A stretch of DNA of 64,000 nt from Bromus sterilis (GCA_950022295.1 OX465598.1:188413501-188477500), one strand, 5' to 3'. Positions 9,266-22,533 are shown, counted from the first letter of the stretch. Notes: generated by a model not told the origin, from the letters alone. Numbers and translations are program-made.

Positions 9266-9270
9266 ATTAT

Positions 9271-10133
9271 GGTGGAGACGACTTTCACGATCCGACTACG
9301 AACGTGCGAAGACGTTGCGCCTTAGCGATCGCTAAACCAACTCCGAGAGGTTATTGATCCCGCGGATGCACGATCAACCTGACCACGAAGGTCTAATTCC
9401 TGCAAGCAATCGAAGAACAAGCAAGAACTAAGAATTGCAATCTGGATATTGCGAATATAAAATGAATGATTACGAAAGTTGGGGTTCCAATGAGGTCTTG
9501 GCCTGGTCGGATGACACAAACGAAGAGCTCGAAGTTGCGGCTATGGCTAACTTAAATCTAATTAAAACCCAAGTCTAAAAGACGCCCTAAGGGCTGTATA
9601 TATGGGGGAACAGAGGGGATTTTCGTGACCCCTTGGAGGTGGGGTCCGAAAACAACCCTAACTCGGTTTCCCCACACATACGGACTCTAAAAACAGCCTA
9701 TAATGTGGTATTTCGAAATTACATGGGCCCAGCCCAATATTAAGGTGACGCAGCACCTATAATTGCTCTTGGACGAAAATAATGAAGTGGCATCTCGTGT
9801 ATTTCGTCCAAGCCTTCATGCATGCCTTATGGTGGCTTCAAAGTGCGAAAATCCCCACTGGAAGCTCCATTGTTCTTTCCCGCGCGCGCACCTTCTTCTC
9901 CATGCTTGATCCCGCTCCAATGACCGTCCTTCTCGTCCATGCTAGGTCCTTCATTCATAAGCAAAACAAAAGTATCTAATTTAGGCAGCATCATATGTTC
10001 ATGAACATTAGAAGGATTCGCAAGAAACAAAAGTACCTGATAATTTAGTTGACGTGCACGTGCTCTAGTAACTGGTCCAGTATGTGTAGTTGGTGAAGAT
10101 GTGGGTGTAACATTAGTAGAGATGTCCTCATCA
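9271..10133 (-). repeat. Proximal piece of the 3' LTR of the minus-strand CRM-like element
   Basis: This continues the LTR broken at 78 and ends with the reverse complement of TGATGAGGACATC at 10133. With 26-78 it totals 916 bp. It differs from its partner 5' LTR (16780-17695) at several positions, so the minus-strand element is older than the plus-strand one inside it. Confidence 0.88.
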
Positions 10134-10145
10134 TCCTCCCCTTCT
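10134..10145 (-). other. Polypurine tract of the minus-strand CRM-like element
   Basis: TCCTCCCCTTCT on the plus strand is the reverse complement of the family polypurine tract and directly abuts the 3' LTR. Confidence 0.78.
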
Positions 10146-10529
10146 TGAATTGAAGTCGTCCTCGACGGAAGCTCATTATCTTCTCCCAAATAAGGTTTCA
10201 AATCTGCAATATTAAATGTGGGACTAACCCCAAAATCTGTAGGTAGCTCAAGTTTATATGCATTATCGTTAATTTTCTGTAAAACCTTCAAGGGACCATC
10301 AGCTCGTGGCATTAACTTAGACTTGCGCAAATCAGGAAACCTATCTTTACGTAGATGTAACCAAACAAGATCTCCTGGTTCAAACACAACATGCTTTCTA
10401 CCCTTATCACCAGCAAGCTTGTATCTAGCATTCATTTTCTCAATGTTTTCTTTAGTTAACTCATGCATTTTTAATATCAATTCAGCACGTTGCTTAGCAT
10501 CAAAATTAACCTTCTCCGAAGATGGAAGA

Positions 10530-11445
10530 TGATGAGGACATCCCTACTAATGTTACACCCATATCCTCACCAATTACACATATTGGACCAGTTACTAGAG
10601 CTCGTGCATGTCAACTAAATTATCAGGTACTTTCGTTTCTTGCGAATCCTTCTATTGTTCATGAACATATGATGCTGCCTAAATTAGATACTTTTGTTTT
10701 GCTTATGAATGAAGGACCTAGCATGGACAAGAAGGATGGTCATTGGAGCGGGATCAAGCATGGAGAAGAAGGTGCGCGCGCGGGAAAGGACAGCGGAGCT
10801 TCCAGTGGTGATTATCGCACTTTGAAGCCACCATAAGGCGCGCATGAAGTCTTGGACGAAATACGCGAGATGCCACTCATTATTTTCGTCCAAGGGCAAT
10901 TATAGGTGCTGCGTCACCTTAATATTGGGCTGGGCCCATGTAATTTCGAAATACCACCTTCTAGGCTGTTTTTAGAGTCCGTATGTGTGGGGAAACCGAG
11001 TTAGGGTTGTTTTCGGACCCCACCTCCAAGGGGTCACGAAAATCCCCTCTGTTCCCCCATATATACAGCCCTTAGGGCGTCGTTTAGACTTGGGTTTTAA
11101 TTAGATTTAAGTTAGCCATAGCCGCAACTTCGAGTTCTTCGTTTGTGTCGTCCGACCAGGCCAAGACCGCATTGGAACCCCAACTTCTGTTAATCTTTCA
11201 TCTTATATTCGCAATATCCAGATTGCAATTCTTAGTTCTTGCTTGTTCTTCGATTGCTTGCAGGAATTGACCTTCGTGGTCAGGTTGATCGTGCACCCGC
11301 GGGATCAATAACCTCTCGGAGTTGGTTTAGCGATCGCTAAGGCGCAACGTCTTCGCACGTTCGTAGTCGGGTCGTGAAAGTCTACTCCACCAAAAATCGA
11401 TCTCCACCATCTCATCGAAACATCGGGACACCTTCGCCTCTATCA
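10530..11445 (+). repeat. Solo CRM-like LTR in the minus-strand pol
   Basis: A complete 916-bp LTR flanked by GAAGA at 10525-10529 and 11446-11450. The pol sequence on both sides is continuous with the uninterrupted copies, so this is a real insertion that lost its interior, presumably by LTR-LTR recombination. The plus-strand tail ORF (10522-10836) is the coding part of the LTR and not a gene. Confidence 0.92.
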
Positions 11446-14400
11446 GAAGAGGAAGCAAATCAATAGGTGCACGAGGTAGAAAACCATAAACAATCTCAAA
11501 AGGGCACATTTTAGTGGTAGAATGAAATGAACGATTATAAGCAAATTCAATATGAGGTAAACATTCTTCCCACATTTTTAAGTTACTCTTTAAAACAGCC
11601 CTAAGCATAGTAGACAAAGTCCTATTGACTACTTCAGTTTGTCCATCAGTTTGGGGATGACATGTAGTACTAAAAAGTAGTTTAGTCCCCAACTTAGCCC
11701 ATAAGCATCTCCAAAAATGGCTAAGAAACTTAGTATCACGATCCGAGACAATAGTATTGGGCACACCATGTAAGCGAATAATCTCTCGAAAGAATAAATC
11801 AGCAACATTAGCAGCATCATCGCTTTTATGACATGGTATAAAATGTGCCATCTTAGAAAATCTATCCACGACAACAAATATGCTATCCCTCCCCATCTAT
11901 GTTCGAGGCAAGCCTAAAACAAAGTCCATGGATATGTCCTCCCACGGAACACTAGGTACAGGTAAAGGCATGTATAAACCATGAGGATTGAGTCGTGACT
12001 TAGCTTTTTGACATGTAGTGCAGCGAGCAACAAAACGCTCAACATCCCGTCTCATCTTTGGCCAAAAGAAATGTGTAGCAAGTACGTCCTCCGTCTTCTT
12101 CACGCCAAAATGTCCCATTAATCCTCCTCCATGCGCCTCCTGCAACAACAAAAGACGAATAGAGCTAGCTGGAATGCATAGCTTGTTAGAACGGAACACA
12201 AACCCATCATTAAGCACAAACTTGTTCCATGTTCTACCCTCTCTACAATTCTGCAAAATATCTTTAAATTCCGCATCATGTACATATTAATCTTTGATTG
12301 TCTCTAAACCGAATATCTTGAAGTCAAGTTGTGAAAGCATAGTATAACGACGAGACAAAGCATCAGCAATAATATTATCTTTCCCCTTCTTGTGTTTAAT
12401 GACATAAGGGAAAGTCTCAATAAATTCAACCCACTTAGCATGTCTACGATTATGTTTTGCTTGACTTCTTATGTGTTTCAAAGATTCATGATCAGAATGT
12501 ATAACAAATTCTTTGGGCCATAAATAATGTTGCCAAGTTTCTAATGTCCGAACAAGAGCATATAATTCCTTATCATAAGTAGAATAGTTCAGACTAGGCC
12601 CACTCAATTTTTAAGAAAAGTATGCAACAGGTTTAGCATCTTGTAATAACACACCTCCCAAACCAATACCACTAGCATCGCATTCAAGCTCAAAAGTCTT
12701 ATTAAAATCAGGAAGATGGAGCAAAGGAGAGCATGTGTTAACTTATCTTTCAATACCGTGAAGGCTTCTTCCTGTGCGGTACCCCAAGTAAAAGGAACAT
12801 CCTTGCGTGTAAGCTCATTGAGAGGTGCAGCAATGGTGCTGAAATCTCTCACAAAACGCCTATAGAATCCAGCGAGGCCAAGAAAACTCCTCACTTGTGT
12901 AACCGTTTTGGGCTGCGGCCAACTCTCAATCGCCTCGATCTTGGCTTTATCAACTTCAATTCCCTGCAGAGTAACAACATAGCCAAGAAACGATACTCGG
13001 TCGGTGCAAAAGGTGCACTTCCCAAGGTTACCAAATAAACGTGCATTACGTAGAGCAATAAAAACAGCACGTAAATGATCCAAATGTTCCTCCAAAGATT
13101 TGCTATAAATCAGTATATCATCAAAATAGACTACCACAAATCGTCCAATGAAAGCACGTAAAACCTCGTTCATTAATCTCATGAAAGTGCTAGGTGCATT
13201 AGTTAACCCAAAAGGCATGACTAACCACTCATATAATCCAAACTTAGTTTTAAATGGCTCTACAATCAACACACATACGCCAAGTTCCATCCTTTTTAGG
13301 CACTAATATAACAGGAACAGCACAAGGACTAAGGGATTCACGTATGTAACCTTTGTCGAGTAGCTCTTGTACTTGACGCTGAATCTCCTTCGTCTCCTCC
13401 GGATTGGTACGTTATGGCGCACGGTTGGGCAGCGAAGCACCGGGAATTAAGTCAATCTGATGCTCAATCCCTCAAATAGGTGGTAATCCCGGTGGTATGT
13501 CTTGTGGAAAGACGTCAATAAACTCCTGGAAAAGGTCAGTGACAACAGGAGGCAAAGAAGGAGGCAATTCCTCAAATGAAAACAAAGCTTCTTTGCACAC
13601 AAAAGCATAGCACACATATTGACTAACATCCAAATCCGAAATATCAACCTTAGTAGCAAGCAAAGTTGGACTAGTCAATTTAATTTCATTAGAAACAGCA
13701 GAAGAAGATTTGCTAGTAGTCTTATGTTGTTGCTCAAATTCTTTAGCTGCTATCTCATTTTCACTCTTATTTTTCTCCTGTTTAGCTTTACTAGCTCTAG
13801 CAAGATCATCTTTCACAATTTGTTCAGGAGACATAGGAAGTAAAGCAATAGTTTTATCCTGATGAACCAGAGTAAACTGATTTGTCCTACCATGGTGTAC
13901 AACATTCCTATCAAATTGCCAAGGTCTACCAAGTAAAAGAGAGCATGCTTGCATGGGTACCACATCACAATCAACATAATCAACATATGCAGCAATGCTA
14001 AAGTGCACACGAACAGAACGTGTTACCTTAATCTTACCACTATTGTTAAACCACTGAATATAGTACGGATGGGGGTGTGGTCTTGTGGTGAGAGATAGCT
14101 TCTCCACCAACTCCATGCTCGCCAAGTTGTTGCTACTCCCTCCGTCAATGATGATGCGAACCGAACGTTCTTTCACCACTCCCTTTGTGTGGAACAAATT
14201 ATGCCTCTGGTTTTGCTCGGCCTTCGATACCTGCACACTTAACACACGTTGAGCAACCAAACTAGCATATTGATCTGCATCATCAGGAGCCAGATACTCT
14301 ATATCATGAGCATCATCATGGGCACCCTGTTCCTCGTGAGCAATGAGAACTAAAGTCTCCTCATCATAGTCGCTCGCTGACTGATACCCACCATCCGCCG

Positions 14401-15685
14401 TAATAATCATCACACGCTTGGAGGGACAGTCTTTTGCGAAGTCACCTCCACCTTGGCACCTGCGACATTTAATATCACGATCTCGTGTTTGCCCTGTGGA
14501 AGCCATGGATGAAGAAGAACTCGCTGCTGGACCACTCTGTGCACCCTTGAATGGTGGCGCTGGCTGTTTTGGTGGCTCCCTGTAAGAATGAGCGGTTGAA
14601 GTAGATGGTGGTGCAGCAGGACGTGTGGATGTAGAAGCTCCACGCGATGTCCATGATGTATTTCGTCCTGCAGAAAAGTTAGGTCTCGTAGCGGCCTGTC
14701 GATCCTGCACTTCACGTTCAGCTTTACAAGCAAGATGAAACAAACGAGTAATAGTAGCATAGTCCTTGTATTCTAGAATAGTTTGTATCTCCCTGTTTAA
14801 GCCACCTATAAAACGTGCAAACATAGCTTCATTATCCTCTACTAGGCCACATCTAATCAATCCAGTTTGTAATTCTTGATAATATTCCTGTACAGAATTT
14901 TTTCCTTGTCTCAAACGCTGTAATTTTTGTAGCAATTCACGTTGATAATAAGGAGGAACCCAGCGAGTACGCATAGCATCTTTTAAAGCAGCCCAAGTAG
15001 CTGGAATATTATTAGCATGCAATCTACAATGTTCAGACCACCAAATAGATGCAAAACCCGTGAATTCACAAACAGCAGCAGTAACACGTCTATTCTCAGG
15101 ATATTGTAAACATGTAAAGCATTGTTCAGTTTCTAACTCCCAAGTAAGATAAGCATCAGGAATATATCTACCCTCAAACGGCTTAAGATTCAATTTAAGT
15201 TTAGGCACATGTTCATCATCGCGTACCTGAGGGGGTGGTTGGTGTCGACCGTGGCGAATGTTGGGACGTGGACGTCCAGCTGGCTGTTCATAGGCCGCTT
15301 CTTGTTCCACCTCCTCCTCGTAATCACCCTCGTAGTTGTCGTCCTGGCCGACGTCAGAGGCAGCAGCAGCAGTAACTGCAGCAGCAGCAGGAGCACCAGC
15401 AGCTTGTCCGCCCGGAAACAGAATACGTCGTGCACGTCGTGGTGGCGGTGGCTGTGCTGGAGCGGCCGCAGGCTGTATAGGTAAGCGTGCGAGCAACTCA
15501 GTAAACTTGGCGTCGAGCTTGGTGTCGATCATCTTCTCCACACCATCAATCGTCTCTGTAAATCTGTTCTTGATGTCATTCACCTGTTCAGACATCATTT
15601 GTGCAAATTTATCATGTAATGCTTTGTTTGTCATATTCTCCCAATCAGGTGCATCCCGCGCCACTTCATCATGGGATCCTGGCAT

Positions 15686-16779
15686 GGTTAGCAGAAATAG
15701 AAAACACACAGAAGTATGATCCTACTTCTACTAATGGAATGTGGGGTGGTGGAAAGCACAAATCCGTCAAGCTTTTCTTTAGTTCTTACCGATTCTTACC
15801 TAGCAGCAGGTGGTGATGTACAACCAACGGGTCAAAACTCTCAGAGATGTGGTAGGGCGATGGCCAGGAGGTGTCAAAACGCATGATGTAGAATATATGT
15901 GGAGCTGTAGGAAGGCTGACAAGTATGGTAGCAAAAGCTCAACAGTAATCAAAACAGAGATGCAAAGCTGAATAAACACTTAACGTCGGTACTGTGCTGA
16001 TCCTTGGCTAGACTGTACTAGAGACGCGAGCCTCAAACACCAACGAAAGCACGGCGCGGCACGTAATCAACTGAGAAGCACACTCTGAATTGTTTTTTTC
16101 TCTTTTTTTTTCTTTTTTTTTTGCGATGCGGTACTGCGGTGGCTGAAAAAGTGCGAAAAAATCACTATGGTGGCGAACGTCTCAAAATGAGTTTCTGGAC
16201 CTAAGGAACGTATGGGCACGAAATTGTTTTACCCCCGAAATTTTTGGCCTAAAAACTGCTCTGGAAAGCGTGCCAGACTTTTTTTTTTTTTGGAAATCAC
16301 CTCCTTGTACGTACGACAAAAGATTGGTGAAATCCGACTCTAATCAACTCAAAACTAATCTGGCTACGGAGAGATCACAAACCGAACCGGTGATGGAACT
16401 CAACTCGGATTGGTAGGTCGTGGTGCTGTATATGGACTCGACTTGGCGGAACGTGGTGGTGTATCTGGACTCGGATTGGCGGAAACGTGGCGGTGTACTA
16501 CTGTGCGGCGGCGGTGTGACAAACTGTGATCAGAACTCGAAACTCTAAGGGAACTAGACGCTAAGATCAGCAACTCGACACAACGATGCAACCGCAAATT
16601 CAACAAAGCAAACTACTGTAAAGAAAACTGGACAAAGGCTCGGCTGTTTTGGGACGTGATGATCTAACCCTAATTTTTTTTGTTGGCTTTTTCGTGGACT
16701 GTAGGTATGAAGAACAGAACCAATCTAGACTACGAAAACTGGTAAATCTCACCGAGCAACCTGGAAATCTGATACCACT
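15686..16779 (-). other. 5' leader of the minus-strand CRM-like element
   Basis: The leader is 1,094 bp, near the expected length, with T-tracts at about 16096-16122 and 16279-16291 that are the A-tracts of the sense strand. Its part at 16293-16779 was copied into 2454-2940. No conserved ORF is seen. Confidence 0.8.
16766..16777 (-). other. Primer binding site of the minus-strand CRM-like element
   Basis: The reverse complement reads TGGTATCAGATT, two bases inside the 5' LTR border. It is of the initiator Met-tRNA type. Confidence 0.85.
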
Positions 16780-17695
16780 TGATAGAGGCGAAGGTGTCCC
16801 GATGTTTCGATGAGATGGTGGAGATCGATTATGGTGGAGACGACTTTCACGATCCGACTACGAACGTGCGAAGACGTTGCGCCTTAGCGATCGCTAAACC
16901 AACTCCGAGAGGTTATTGATCCCGCGGATGCACGATCAACCTGACCACGAAGGTCTAATTCCTGCAAGCAATCGAAGAACAAGCAAGAACTAAGAATTGC
17001 AATCTGGATATTGCGAATATAAGATGAATGATTACGAAAGTTGAGGTTCCAATGAGGTCTTGGCCTGGTCGGATAACACAAACGAAGAGCTCGAAGTTGC
17101 GGCTATGGCTAACTTAAATCTAATTAAAACCCAAGTCTAAACGACGCCCTAAGGGCTGTATATATGGGGGAACAGAGGGGATTTTCGTGACCCCTTGGAG
17201 GTGGGGTCCGAAAACAACCCTAACTCGGTTTCCCCACACATACGGACTCTAAAAACAGCCTATAATGTGGTATTTCGAAATTACATGGGGCCAGCCCAAT
17301 ATTAAGGTGACGCAGCACCTATAAATGCCCTTGGACGAAAATAATGAAGTGGCATCTCGTGTATTTCGTCCAAGCCTTCATGCATGCCTTATGGTGGCTT
17401 CAAAGTGCGAAAATCCCCACTGGAAGCTCCATTGTTCTTTCCCGCGCGCGCACCTTCTTCTCCATGCTTGATCCCGCTCCAATGACCGTCCTTCTTGTCC
17501 ATGCTAGGTCCTTCATTCATAAGCAAAACAAAAGTATCTAATTTAGGCAGCATCATATGTTGATGAACATTAGAAGGATTCGCAAGAAACGAAAGTACCT
17601 GATAATTTAGTTGACGTGCACGTGCTCTAGTAACTGGTCCAGTATGTGTAGTTGGTGAAGATGTGGGTGTAACATTAGTAGAGATGTCCTCATCA
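16780..17695 (-). repeat. 5' LTR of the minus-strand CRM-like element
   Basis: 916 bp, bounded by the primer site on the low side and by the target duplication CTGCT (17696-17700) on the high side. It is the apparent donor of the LTR at 1538-2453, with which it shares private variants. Confidence 0.92.
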
Positions 17696-20600
17696 CTGCT
17701 TGAAGAACTGCTTTAGCTGGGACACATGGAACACGTCATGCACCATGGACAGACTCTCTGGAAGCTCGAGCCGAAAGGCAAGAGGTCCTCTAGTCTCAAG
17801 GATGCGGAAAGGTCCGACAAATCTTGGAGCGAGCTTTCCTTTGATGCCAAAGCGGTGAGTTTCCCTCAACGGAGACACGCTCAGGTACGCCCAATCACCA
17901 ACCTGAAACGCTACACCACGGTGCCTTTTGTCATAATAGGCCTTCTGCCTAGACTATGCTGCCTTTAGGTGCTCTCGGACAATCTTCACTCTGTCCTCTG
18001 CCTCTTGGATCACATCTGGACCGAACAGCTGCCTCTCACCTGTCTCGGACCAGTTCAAAGGTGTCTTGCACTTGCGGCCATACAATACTTCAAATGGCGC
18101 TGCCTGCAGACTTGCGTGATAGCTGTTGTTGTAAGAGAACTCAGCATACGACAAGCATTCTTCCCACTTCATGCCAAACGAGATGACAGATGCCCGAAGC
18201 ATGTCCTCGAGGATTTGGTTCACGCGCTCGACTTGCCCACTTGTCTGAGGGTGATAAGCGGTACTGAACAACACTGTCGTACCAATCGCCTTTTGAAAGG
18301 CCTGCCAGAACTTAGTGGTGAAAAGGCTGCCTCTATCAGAACTGATCTTCTTGGGAATGCCATGCAAAGATACAACTCTTGCGGTGTACAAATCCGCCAA
18401 CTGAGCTGCTGAAATGGAGTCCTTCACTAGAAAGAAGTGGGCAACTTTGGAAAGATTGTCAATGACAACAAAGATGGCATTGTTCTTCTTCTGCGACAAG
18501 GGGAAGCCTGTGATGAAATCCATCTCTATATGATCCCACTTCCACTCCGGAATCTCAAGTGGCTGAAGCAACCCTGCAGGCTTCTGGTGCTGTGCCTTCA
18601 CTCTCCTGCACACATCACACTGAGACACGTAACGGGCAACATCCCGCTTCATACGAGTCCACCAAAAGCTTTGCTTGAGATCTTGATACATCTTTGTACT
18701 GCCAGGGTGAATAGAAAGTTTGGAATCGTGGGCTTCCTTCATGATGACCTCTCTGAGATCTCCCTCGGGAACAACAACTCGCTCTTCGAACAACACGGTG
18801 CCGTCATTTTGCACTGAAAAGCAACCGTACTTTGGAACTGAGGCGGCAATACCCTGTTTGATCTTTTGTATCATTGAGCTGCCAGACTGAGCTTCACGAA
18901 TCTTCTCATGGATAGTGGGCTCTACCACAAGGTTGGCAAGATAGCCTGCTGGAACTAGCTCGAGATTGAGCCTTCGAAAGGACTCACACAAATCAGGGTG
19001 GATCTTCTGCACCTGGATATTATTGCAATCGCCCTTGCGGCTCAGCGCATCAGCTATGACATTCGCCTTCCCAGGCGTGTACTGAATATCAACCGTGTAC
19101 TCAGTAATGGTCTCAAGCCATCTTCTTTGCCTCAAGTTCAGATTTTGGCTGAGTGAACAAGTACTTCAGACTCTTGTGGTCCGTGAACACATCCACCTTC
19201 CTCCCTAAGAGGAGGTGTCGCCAAGTGACCAAGGCGTGCACAACTGCTGCAATCTCCAAGTCGTGCGTGGGATAATTCCTCTCACTTGTCTTCAACTGTC
19301 GTGAGGTATAAGCCACAATATTCCTGCCTTGCATCAAAACTCTGCCTAGACCTTGCAAAGAGGCATCACAAAACACCTGAAAAGGCTGTGACTCATCCGG
19401 TGGTGTGAGAATTGGAGCTGTGGTCAACTTCTCTTTCAACTCCTCGAAGGCTGACTGGGAAGCTGGTGACCAAGTGTACCGCTTGTCCTTGCACAACAAT
19501 TCAGTCATTGGCTTGGCTATTTTGGAGAAATTCTGCACAAACCTCCTGCAATAACTGGCGAGGCCGAGAAAACTCCTTAGCTGCTTCACGTTCTTCGGTG
19601 GAGCCCACTCTTGAATAGTGCGGATCGCTTTGGGTCAACCGCAATTCCCTCAGTGGAGATGACATGGCCCAGAAAATTGACCTTGTCCAGCCAAAACTCA
19701 CACTTGGAGAACTTGGCGTAATACCGGTGCTCTCTCAACTTCTGCAGCACCAAGCGCAAATGTTCCTCATGCTCAGCCTCTGACTTGGAATAGACAAGAA
19801 TGTCGTCGAGGTAGAGGATCACAAACACATCAAGCCATTCTTGGAACAAATAGTTCATAGCTCTCATGAATGTCGGAGGGGCATTTGAGAACCCAAAAGT
19901 CATGCCTGTGAACTCATACATCCCATAACGTGTGCTGAACGCGGTCTTGGGAATATCCTCTTCACGAACACGGATTTGGTGATACCCCATCCTCAAGTCA
20001 AGCTTGGAAAACACCTTAGCCCCATTTAACTGCTCAAACAGATCATAGATGCGGGGTAAAGGGTACTTGTTCTTGATGGTCTTCTTGTTGATACCATGAT
20101 AGTCCTGGACCAAGCGGCTAGTCCCATCCTTCTTCTGGACAAACAAAGCTGGTGCACCCCAAGGGGAAGTGCTCGCGCGGATAAAACCGCCTGCCTCCAA
20201 CTCTGTCAACTACTTGTTCAGCTCAATCAACTCTTTTGAACACATCTTGTACGGATGTCGAGAAATCGGCTGGGTACCAGGCTCTAGCTCAATAACGAAC
20301 TCAATAGCTCGAACTGGGGGAATTCCTGGCAACTCCTCCGGAAAGACGTCTGGCAACTCACAGACAACTTTGACTTCTTCGAGCAAAGGTGCAACTCCTG
20401 CATTCAAAGCGTACAACTGTGCTGCTACTGCCACTGAGCCACAAGTGTACAAAACTTCTGCACCTGAATCATGTGTCAACTTCATGGATCTTGTCGGACA
20501 ATCAATATTGGCCTTGTGCTGCACAAGCCAATGCATGCCCAAAATGACATCAATGTCGGAACGAGGAAAGACAATCAAGGATGCTGAAAAGGGAACTCCC

Positions 20601-21850
20601 TGAATACGGATCTCTACATCGGGAACTGACCAGGAAGAAGTGAATTTGGAACCAGGAGTAACAACTGAGAGTACCCTCGGAAGCTGGTCTCTTGGAAGAT
20701 CAATCATTGTTGCAAAAGACTGGGAGATAAAAGAGTGAGTTGCTCTGGAATCGAACAACACTGTCGTGGGAACTGAACACACAAGCAACCTACCAAGAAC
20801 GATCTCTGAAGACTACTGAGCATCTGAGAGCATCACGTTGTTCACCCGAAGTGCACGTGGCTGTGCCTTCACCATCGCGGTGCTCGGAGTAGAGCGAGGT
20901 GGAGGCGGTGGGAGCCGAGCAAAGCGCGGGTCAGTGCAGTTGGGAGACATGTGCCTCGGCTCTCTTCACTTGTAGCAGATCACGCCTGGCCTGGGTTGCT
21001 GCTGCGGCCTGGGTGGCCTCGGGTGTGGTGGTGTAGAGCGAGGCCCCTGCTGAACTGGGACGGAAGGGCGGGAAAAAGTGCGGACAACTGCCCCCCTCTG
21101 CTGGTACTGCTATCTCTGCGGTGGTGCCTCTGTAACCCAAGTCTTTGCCTTCTTGTGGATCATCACTGCAGAACTGTGCTCACGCTGGCGCTTCCTGTCT
21201 ACATCCCACTCTGATGTGGCTTACTCCTGGCGGATAGCCTGATCCACGAACTGTGAGAACAGCGTGGGGATGCACTGAGTGAGCGCGTACTTGATCTCTG
21301 TGCTGAGACCTCCACGGAACCTGGCGATCTTCTTAGCCTCTGGAGCGTACCTGGCGAGCCTGACGAAGGCCAGGTTGTACTCCTGAACTGACCTGTCACC
21401 CTGTCTCAGAGCCAAGAACTCCTCACGATTCCTGTCCATCAGGCCACTCGGAATATGCGCTGCTCTGAAGTCTGCGAAGAAATCTGCCCACGTGATGATA
21501 GCATCGCCCTTGTTGGCCTTGTAGGTATCGTACCAGCTGGATGCTGCACCCTGAAGATGGAAGGAGGCGAAGGTGACGTAGTCGACGGGTCTGACGGTGT
21601 TTGCATTGAAGTGCTTCTTGATCTCTGTGATCCAGTCATCCGCCTCCAGCGGGTCTCGAGCCTCGGAGAACCTGGGGGGGGGGGGGTTGATCGCGAGGAA
21701 CTGCTGCAGTGTGGTGTACTGTGGTCGATCATTCCTTTGGGCAGTCTGGTTCTGCAACATCTGTAATATCGCAGTTGTGTCCTGAGCCACTGCGGCCACA
21801 GCCTCCCCAAGGATAGGGTTCTCTGGCGGCGGCATGTTCGCTCTTGGCAT
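17696..21850 (-). pseudogene. Tekay-like gag-pol, interior 1, heavily degraded
   Basis: The gag start is the ATG at 21850, matching MPRANMPP in interior 2. Gag ends at TAA 21221-21223. Further damage: the zinc knuckle Cys codon has become TGA at about 20967; a CAG has become TAG at 20813-20815; the protease triad reads DSR where interior 2 has DSG; TAG lies at 20210-20212; there is a 1-bp loss near 19630 and a 1-bp gain near 19145; TAG lies at 17954-17956. Reverse transcriptase (YLDDIL), RNase H and integrase motifs remain recognisable between these breaks. The frame is cut at 17696 by the CRM-like insertion, and everything after codon ~25 of the far side is deleted, so the chromodomain is absent. 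Confidence 0.88.
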
Positions 21851-22533
21851 CCTGTATACAGGAACACTTATGAGAACATGATTGAAACATTGACGAAACC
21901 AGAAGATAAAGCAATATTGACAACAAAACTTCCTCATGAGGTATGAGAAAGCTGAAGGATGAAATTCCACCAAGGTTAACCCGGAAAGTCGAAGGCTAGG
22001 TGCTACTGGAATCCCCAAACCGAGATCATCGGAATCCAAGATAATAATCTGCTAGCGAGCACACAACAATATATACGAGTGGTTGAAGACCTGAACAATG
22101 AGACATCTGCCCTGAGCGGCCCGCCATCACGGTCGTCCATAGGGGAAAGACACCACATCCATATTACCATAGGATGCCCGCCAATCCTGTATGGACGTTT
22201 CACCTGGGGTACGCCTTAAGCGAGGTAGAGCAGTCAACCCAAGTGGCGGGTCAGTGGTCTCAAAGACGCCATCCCATCTCGTTGCTAGCAAAAGATTATA
22301 GTGGAATCAGAGCCTCATATAAACGAGAACCTAGATTTTTTTTTGAAAGGGGATAAGTTGCAGAGAAAAAAACAACGTTTCACTTCCTCACGGAAAAGGG
22401 GTGGGAGGGTGGGGTAAGAAGAAAAAGAAAGAGTTCCTACTCTCCGATTTTTCCTTAGTAACTAAAAAATAGTTTCTAGACTCAACTTCGGCCAGTAAGG
22501 GGTCCTACAGTCAGTCCTGCTCTGATACCAAGT
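21851..22533 (-). other. Leader and primer site of Tekay-like interior 1
   Basis: Non-coding leader between the gag ATG and the LTR. The primer site is 22519-22530, reverse complement TGGTATCAGAGC, initiator Met-tRNA type, three bases from the LTR. About 165 bp near 22000-22165 are present here but absent from interior 2. Confidence 0.8.

Larger units (their letters stand above)
9827..15685 (-). pseudogene. CRM-like gag-pol, broken (minus-strand element)
   Basis: Transcription would run from 15685 down to a stop in the 3' LTR at 9827. The first 737 codons are open and cover gag, knuckle and protease. The knuckle has Asp in place of its His (codon 14441-14443). An in-frame TGA at 13472-13474 (CGA in other copies) follows. 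A 152-bp deletion at about 13255 removes the start of the reverse transcriptase core and shifts the frame. A 2-bp insertion lies at about 12728. Stops follow at 12611-12613 (GAA to TAA), 12287-12289 (CAA to TAA) and 11897-11899 (AAG to TAG). A solo LTR splits the integrase end at 10530-11445. It cannot make a working polyprotein. Confidence 0.9.
26..17695 (-). mobile_element. Minus-strand CRM-like retrotransposon, outer extent
   Basis: The element is bounded by the 5-bp target duplication CTGCT at 21-25 and 17696-17700, in Tekay-like interior 1. Its 5' LTR is 16780-17695. Its 3' LTR is split into 26-78 and 9271-10133 by a plus-strand relative (79-9265). Its pol is split by a solo LTR (10530-11445). 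The primer site is at 16766-16777 and the polypurine tract at 10134-10145. With the nested insertions removed, it is a complete two-LTR element with a defective gag-pol. Confidence 0.88.

Noticed and set aside
9266..9270. Head-to-tail inverted LTR pair as a palindromic insertion or fold-back element
   Set aside because: The exact ATTAT pair at 74-78 and 9266-9270 shows a simple insertion of one element into the inverted LTR of another.
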